From Paraburkholderia flagellata (GTDB taxonomy: Bacteria; Pseudomonadota; Gammaproteobacteria; Burkholderiales; Burkholderiaceae): a DNA stretch of 64,000 nt. The notes under the pieces were generated by a model. That model saw only the letters and a program-made list of their open reading frames with translations, did not search any database and had not been told where the DNA came from. The position numbers were made by a program, and so were the translations under genes. Positions 59,894 through 64,000 of this stretch are shown piece by piece; the stretch's first letter is position 1, and every line of letters begins with the position of its first letter. Where the stretch lies: assembly GCF_021390645.1 (NCBI RefSeq), contig NZ_JAJEJT010000003.1, positions 496,001 to 560,000 on the forward strand. The letters are read 5' to 3'.

Positions 59894-60760
59894 TCAGCTT
59901 GCGTTCAATGCGCGGGCGAACGCGCGCACCAGCGCACGCTCGGTCACCGTGCACGCGAGACGTTTCCGGTATGCAGCACTAGCACTCGTGTCGCTAAGTG
60001 CATCAATCCAGCTTGCTCGGCTGGCGGCTGTCTTTGCCAGATCGGCGCTGGGCTGCTGTCCCTCCAGGACGTCGGCAAACTGGAGACGACATGGTTTGCC
60101 ACCCATCCCACACAGCACCGCGTCGGCATGCGTGATCGCGTGATTGACGTCGACCGAAACCATGACCGCGGCGCCGACGATCGCGAAGTCCCCATGTCTG
60201 CGTGCGAATTCCTCGAACGCGTATCCGTGCGGCTCATTCCAGATACGAAGGCGAATCTGCGTCACCATTTCGTCCGGCTCGATCGAGGTAGTCATGAAGC
60301 CGAGGGCGAATTCATCGAACGGGATGCGCCGCTCTCCCCGCGGTCCCACGGCGACGATGGTCGCATTGAAGATTTCGGCCAGAGCGGGCTGCTCCGAGGC
60401 CGGATCGAGGTTGCAGACGCTGCCGACAAACGTACCCCGATTTCGCGTCTGAATGTGACCGACCAATCGATACGCCTCGACCATCAGCGGCGCGTATTGA
60501 TGAATCAAAGGAGATTGCTCGAGATCCCGCTGACGAACCAACGCGCCGACACAGACCTCGTCGTCTTCCAACGTTATCTGATTGAGACCAGGTATCGCGT
60601 TCACATCGACCACGTGATCCACATACGCGTAGCGCATGGCCAGCATCGGCATCAGCGTCTGTCCGCCAGCGACGATGCGTGCGTTGTCCAGCGTGGCAAG
60701 TAGCTCAACGGCACGCGCGACGCTTTCTGGACGGTGCCAGGTAAAGGGTGCTGATTTCAT
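59894..60760 (-). CDS. FAD-binding medium subunit of molybdenum hydroxylase (CoxM-like)
   Basis: This 288-residue protein has the FAD_binding_5 and CO_deh_flav_C domains. The FAD motifs are VAGGQTLMPMLAMR (residues about 30-44) and QTRNRGTFVGSVCNLDPASEQPAL, the counterpart of the usual TxGGSxxHxDPAxE loop. The missing second Gly and the Asn in place of His are notable deviations. It completes the Mo-Fe-FAD electron chain with the fused protein encoded 7 bp downstream. Co-occurrence with the thiolase/DUF35 genes (3 bp gap) shows it lies inside one operon. Confidence 0.88.
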   Translation of the reverse strand: MKSAPFTWHRPESVARAVELLATLDNARIVAGGQTLMPMLAMRYAYVDHVVDVNAIPGLNQITLEDDEVCVGALVRQRDLEQSPLIHQYAPLMVEAYRLVGHIQTRNRGTFVGSVCNLDPASEQPALAEIFNATIVAVGPRGERRIPFDEFALGFMTTSIEPDEMVTQIRLRIWNEPHGYAFEEFARRHGDFAIVGAAVMVSVDVNHAITHADAVLCGMGGKPCRLQFADVLEGQQPSADLAKTAASRASWIDALSDTSASAAYRKRLACTVTERALVRAFARALNAS

Positions 60761-60763
60761 TTC

Positions 60764-61933
60764 TCATCTTCCAAGAATGTGTATCGCACACGCGCCGTGA
60801 TCGAAGCCATAGGTGCCTCCACCGGTGATGTGCGCCAGCCCGATTCGGGGACCGCCCGGCTTGTCTCGCGCGACCTGTCGCGCGCCGCAGCGACCCTGCA
60901 ACTGACGTGTTATTTCGACGATCTGCGCGATCCCTGACGCTCCGAGCGGATGGCCCCTGCAGAGCAGACCGCCGGACGGGTTGAACGGAATCCGTCCGGT
61001 AAGCGACGTTTCGCCGTCTCTGATCAAACGCGCCCCGTCTCCGTGCGCTGCAAATCCAAGTGCTTCGTAGTACAGCAGTTCGGCGATGGTGAAAGCATCG
61101 TGGCATTCGACGAGATCGATGTCGGAAGGACCGAGACCGCAAGACTCGTAAGTTTCGTTCGCACAACGCACTGTCACCTCGGGCGTCGTCATGTCGCGCG
61201 CGCCCTGCATGTAACGCCCCGATGTCAGATGGGACGCGAGAATCTTCACCGCCCCTGGCTTTGCCTCAGGGAGGTTGGAGGCGGCAAGGACCACCGCCGA
61301 AGCACCATCGCCAAGCGGACAGCACTGATGCAACGTCAGCGGCGATGCCACCGTGCGGCAGCCGAGCACTTCGTCGACCGAGGTTGTGCTGCGAATCTGT
61401 GCGTAGGGGTTGAGCGCGCCATTCGCCCTGGCCTTGACGGCTATGAGCGCGAGATCACGAGGCGACAAATCGAATTCATGCATGTATCGTTGTGCGCGCA
61501 TCGCGTACAGAGCGGGCATTGTCAATCCGTTCGCCGCCTCGACATCCTCATCGCCCAGGTCAAGTGGCCCGCCTCCGAGACGAGTCAATTGCTCTACCCC
61601 AACCACGACTGCACAATCCACCGCGCCTGCGGCAATCGCAAGATAGGCGTGCCGAAACGCGCTAGCCGATGACGAGCATGCGTTCTCGAAATTTGCCGCT
61701 TCGATACCGGTCAGGCCCGTCTCCCGTGCAATACGTTGGGCGGCCAGCGGACCGCCGGATACCGTTCCACAGTAAAGCGCACCGATGCGTCGACGATCGA
61801 TTCCGGCTTCATCCAGCGCTTCGATGACCGCCGGTGCGGCGAGTTGGGAGAGACTCACTTCCGGGAAACGTCCAAAACGGATCATGCCCGTTCCAACGAC
61901 GTTCACACTCCGAAGACCGTTCGTCATGCTCAT
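60764..61933 (-). CDS. Thiolase-family protein (SCP-x/BbsB-like)
   Basis: This 389-residue thiolase-superfamily protein has the nucleophilic Cys in NFENACSSSASAFRHAYLAI (about residue 88), and His/Cys sites in VECHDAFTIAELLYYEALGF and GGLLCRGHPLGASGIAQ. It belongs to the acetyl-CoA acetyltransferase/SCP-x-like branch. That branch works with a DUF35 partner, as in BbsAB benzoylsuccinyl-CoA thiolase and the Ltp2 retro-aldolases of steroid degradation. Its start overlaps the DUF35 stop as ATGA. It probably cleaves the carbon chain at the end of the pathway. Whether thiolysis or retro-aldol chemistry occurs cannot be said. Confidence 0.87.
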   Translation of the reverse strand: MSMTNGLRSVNVVGTGMIRFGRFPEVSLSQLAAPAVIEALDEAGIDRRRIGALYCGTVSGGPLAAQRIARETGLTGIEAANFENACSSSASAFRHAYLAIAAGAVDCAVVVGVEQLTRLGGGPLDLGDEDVEAANGLTMPALYAMRAQRYMHEFDLSPRDLALIAVKARANGALNPYAQIRSTTSVDEVLGCRTVASPLTLHQCCPLGDGASAVVLAASNLPEAKPGAVKILASHLTSGRYMQGARDMTTPEVTVRCANETYESCGLGPSDIDLVECHDAFTIAELLYYEALGFAAHGDGARLIRDGETSLTGRIPFNPSGGLLCRGHPLGASGIAQIVEITRQLQGRCGARQVARDKPGGPRIGLAHITGGGTYGFDHGACAIHILGR

Positions 61934-62352
61934 GAATTGGCCTGCCCGGAAATCTCGCCGGGTGCAGTAAAGAAGTAAATGAAGCGACTCGCTTGTTGAT
62001 TTGCCGGCTCCACTCGCAATTCGAGCTGCTGCCCTGGCTGGACAACGCCAGCCGCCATTTCAATGCGCCCGAAAACCCGCAGGCCATCACTCAGGTCCAC
62101 GTACCCGACGGTGTAGGGCGTGTCGACGCCCTTTGGCCCCATATGCACGACGCTGTAGCAGTAGAGCGTGCCGATCGCCGGCAACGGCGCCGCAATGAAG
62201 CCACGACCGCCGCATTGCGGGCACACGGTGAGCACGGGATAGATCGGCGCTTCGCAGTCGGCGCACTTCGCCCCGAGCAAGGACCAGCCATCCCGCCCTC
62301 TTACAACTGAGGCTGTGCCTAAGTGTCTGAAACCGTTCACGTTGACTCTCAT
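61930..62352 (-). CDS. DUF35 OB-fold/zinc-ribbon protein
   Basis: This 140-residue protein has an N-terminal rubredoxin-like zinc ribbon with Cys30, Cys33, Cys44 and Cys47 (AKCADCEAPI, TVCPQCGGRG). An OB-fold acyl-CoA-binding domain follows (YSVVHMGPKGVDTPYTVGYV, LRVFGRIE). DUF35 proteins form complexes with thiolase-like enzymes, so the coupled downstream gene is the expected partner. It is the first gene of the minus-strand unit. The ribosome site AGGA lies directly against the ATG, which is unusual; GTG at 62340 is an alternative start. Confidence 0.87.
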   Translation of the reverse strand: MRVNVNGFRHLGTASVVRGRDGWSLLGAKCADCEAPIYPVLTVCPQCGGRGFIAAPLPAIGTLYCYSVVHMGPKGVDTPYTVGYVDLSDGLRVFGRIEMAAGVVQPGQQLELRVEPANQQASRFIYFFTAPGEISGQANS

Positions 62353-62369
62353 TCCTGTACGAAATCTAT

Positions 62370-62394
62370 GGTGTAGTGTGTATTACACTATACC
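62370..62394. promoter_or_regulatory. TetR operator candidate
   Basis: GGTGTAGTGT (62370-62379) and ACACTATACC (62385-62394) form an inverted repeat with 9 of 10 matched positions around a 5-bp spacer. It sits 18 bp upstream of the DUF35 start and about 220 bp before the TetR start, over the likely minus-strand -10 region (TATAGT). Confidence 0.6.
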
Positions 62395-62492
62395 TTTCGC
62401 TGACGACGAGAAAGGTAGGGAAAACCCCTGCGCCCTGGCGAATTTTGCCAACGCCGGGCAGAATGCCTTGCAGACCGAACCTCAGCAGGCGG

Positions 62493-62510
62493 CCCGGGAC
62501 TCGACCCGGG
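62493..62510. repeat. CCCGGG hairpin in the TetR leader
   Basis: Two CCCGGG copies (62493-62498, 62505-62510), each self-complementary, are separated by 6 bp, about 100 bp before the TetR start. They could form a hairpin in the leader. No function is assigned. Confidence 0.4.
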
Positions 62511-62612
62511 AAATGCATCGGATGTTGCATGCCCGTCCGGGTGACACACGGATACGCTGCCTCGATACAAGCTGTAAATCGTAGAACCGCAGGACAGTTT
62601 TGGAGCTGATAA

Positions 62613-63290
62613 GTGGAAATGGCGAAGGCAGGAAGGAAGAAGCCCCTCTCGAGGACAGAGAACCGCTCGACGGACGGCGTAGAGGGGTATCAGCAGCGCG
62701 TCAGCAGGGAAAAGCGCAAGCTGATACTCGAGGTCGCAATCACAACGTTTCTGCAAAGCGGATACGACGCGGCCACGATGGATTCCATCGGCGATCGCGC
62801 GGCAGTGTCATATGCGACTCTGTACAAACATTTTCCCAGCAAGGAAACCCTGTTCGTTGAAGCGGTGGACCATCTGATCCATGAGCTATTTTCACGCTGG
62901 AAGGACCACCCCGTGCCCCCAGAGGTCGAACCGGGCCTACGCGAAATTGGCCGCGCATACTGCGAGCTCGTTTCGGATACTCGATTGATTGCCACAATGC
63001 GCCTGATCATTGGCGAAGTGCGAACTTTTCCCGACATGGGCTCCCGCTTTCAACTTGCAAAGCATCTATTCAGCGATATTACGGATGCCTGGTTGCAAAA
63101 GCGGATTGACGAAGGAAAGCTGCGTATTGCCGCCGTGCCACTTGCGCGCGCAGAGTTTATTGGCATGCTGGGTGAAACCCTGTTCTATCCTCGCTTGACG
63201 CAAATTGATTACGCCATATCTGATGAGCAGGCGGAAAAGATCGTCGAGAGCGCGGTTTCCACTTTTCTAGGGCGATACCGAGTGCAATGA
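62613..63290 (+). CDS. TetR/AcrR-family transcriptional regulator
   Basis: This 225-residue TetR-family protein has a DNA-binding helix-turn-helix at about residues 35-80 (KRKLILEVAITTFLQSGYDAA, MDSIGDRAAVSYATLYKHF) and a helical ligand-binding C-terminus. The first 30 residues are basic and Ser/Thr-rich. The start is taken as GTG at 62613, 7 bases after GGAG; ATG at 62619 is possible. It is divergent from the DUF35/thiolase/Mo hydroxylase unit, and the 25-bp palindrome at 62370-62394 fits a TetR operator. TetR ligands in acyl-CoA pathways are often CoA esters, which is inference for this one. Confidence 0.9.
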   Translation: MEMAKAGRKKPLSRTENRSTDGVEGYQQRVSREKRKLILEVAITTFLQSGYDAATMDSIGDRAAVSYATLYKHFPSKETLFVEAVDHLIHELFSRWKDHPVPPEVEPGLREIGRAYCELVSDTRLIATMRLIIGEVRTFPDMGSRFQLAKHLFSDITDAWLQKRIDEGKLRIAAVPLARAEFIGMLGETLFYPRLTQIDYAISDEQAEKIVESAVSTFLGRYRVQ

Positions 63291-63450
63291 GTCGCTGGGC
63301 GGTTATCGGAATGTATTCCCAAAGGCGGCTTACGCTGGAGGGCGCTGAACGCATACGGTCGGACACGAAGAGCCGTTCGCGGGAACTGCGGGTTCGCCAT
63401 CTAAAGCGCCCTGGATTGGACGTCAGTGACCAGCTTTCCTCGTTCCTGTG

Positions 63451-64000
63451 CTACGCAAATAACGCCAGATGACGCGCCTCCGTTTCGTCGTCTGCCGGAA
63501 CCAGACACCTCATCCGCAGATCCTGAGCCGCCACACTTCGAGGTGCGCCAACCGTGGTGATCATCACAAAATAATTCAGAACCGCCCCGTCCTTGACAAA
63601 TCCTATTGGAGCCATCGGTAAATTGGACGTCGAATCCGCTACGCGCTGCGCTTTCCACTCGGGTCGCACGTCAGGATAGGCTAATACGGCGTCAAGAAGC
63701 TGCTGCATCTGCCTGTCAGCACCATGTCCGGTGGCTTCCCGATACACACGCTGGATCAGGTGTTGCGCAACCCTCTCCCAGTCGATTACATGGGGTTGCA
63801 TGCCATTCGGCGCTAACATCAGGTGCAAGATATTGCGGGGTTCCGTACACGCCTGCACGTCAAAAAATCGATCAAACACCTGATTCGCCATCAGCACATT
63901 CCAGTATCGATCCATAATGACGGCCGGAAATGGCTCCTGCTGACGCAGCATGCGCCTGAGCACATTCGGTGATAAGGCGAACCTCACACGCCGAATCGTT
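63451..64000 (-). CDS. XRE-type regulator with MmyB-like ligand domain (5' partial)
   Basis: The visible 183 codons are the C-terminal MmyB-like ligand-binding region found in XRE helix-turn-helix regulators: LRRMLRQQEPFPAVIMDRYW, NVLMANQVFDRFF, NILHLMLAPNGMQPHVIDWE and YPDVRPEW. The frame runs open to the right edge, so the N-terminal HTH lies outside the window and GTG at 63987 is not the start. These regulators usually control an adjacent oxidoreductase or SDR gene. It is convergent with the TetR gene, with 160 bp between stops. Confidence 0.8.
   Translation of the reverse strand, partial: TIRRVRFALSPNVLRRMLRQQEPFPAVIMDRYWNVLMANQVFDRFFDVQACTEPRNILHLMLAPNGMQPHVIDWERVAQHLIQRVYREATGHGADRQMQQLLDAVLAYPDVRPEWKAQRVADSTSNLPMAPIGFVKDGAVLNYFVMITTVGAPRSVAAQDLRMRCLVPADDETEARHLALFA

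Noticed and set aside
1..64000. CRISPR array, rRNA or tRNA genes, prophage or integrase
   Set aside because: No regular direct repeats, cloverleaf-like segments, phage structural genes or integrase signatures were seen.

Overview
The window reads as a chromosomal (or chromid) segment of a high-GC betaproteobacterium of the Paraburkholderia/Caballeronia/Burkholderia type. This rests on three Porin_4-family outer-membrane porins with the typical mature start QSSVTLYG, two DUF4148 proteins, many LysR/GntR/MarR/TetR regulators, and a dense load of catabolic and transport genes. It is almost entirely accessory metabolism. No rRNA, tRNA, CRISPR array or intact mobile element was found. Mobile debris is limited to a group II intron maturase fragment beside an IS21-like end (7.7-7.95 kb). 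Two other gene remnants lie at 21.7 kb and 48.7 kb.

Layout. 0-4.4 kb: an overlapping plus-strand unit of PLP aminotransferase (cut by the left edge), DUF3311 protein, SSS symporter, methyltransferase and an MBL-fold hydrolase. 4.6-11.3 kb: a small hypothetical protein, a GcvA-like LysR divergent from a BBE-type flavoprotein, a LuxR regulator tail-to-tail with an alpha/beta hydrolase, and an NHL-repeat lipoprotein. 12.1-26.2 kb: a BKACE enzyme; a minus-strand unit of DUF2817 protein, MHS transporter, a second DUF2817 protein, threonine aldolase and a VOC-bicupin fusion; then a porin, a second MHS transporter, a GntR regulator, two DUF4148 proteins and a cyclase-family hydrolase divergent from a MarR regulator.

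27.0-38.2 kb: an eight-gene minus-strand unit of HpcH/HpaI aldolase, aminotransferase, porin, kynureninase-like class V enzyme, APC permease, two indolepyruvate-ferredoxin-oxidoreductase-type subunits and a hot-dog thioesterase. It faces a GntR regulator, and a 14-bp motif is shared by both promoters. It looks like amino acid uptake, transamination and oxidative decarboxylation to an acyl-CoA. 38.3-50 kb: a YitT protein and electrophile/redox-type enzymes (CMD protein, OYE, SDRs, peroxiredoxin-like, F420-reductase-like), plus LysR regulators and a LysE exporter.

49.0-62.4 kb: the most notable part is an eleven-gene minus-strand run facing a TetR regulator, with an imperfect palindrome 18 bp from the first start codon. 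It encodes a DUF35/thiolase pair, a FAD subunit, a fused [2Fe-2S]-molybdopterin hydroxylase, a CaiB/BaiF CoA-transferase, a crotonase-alpha/beta-hydrolase fusion, CoxG, an MFS transporter, a porin, XdhC and a dienelactone-hydrolase-like enzyme. Together these could import an acid, activate it to a CoA thioester, hydroxylate it at a Mo centre, open a ring or lactone and cleave the product. The substrate cannot be read from sequence. The right edge cuts an XRE/MmyB-type regulator.
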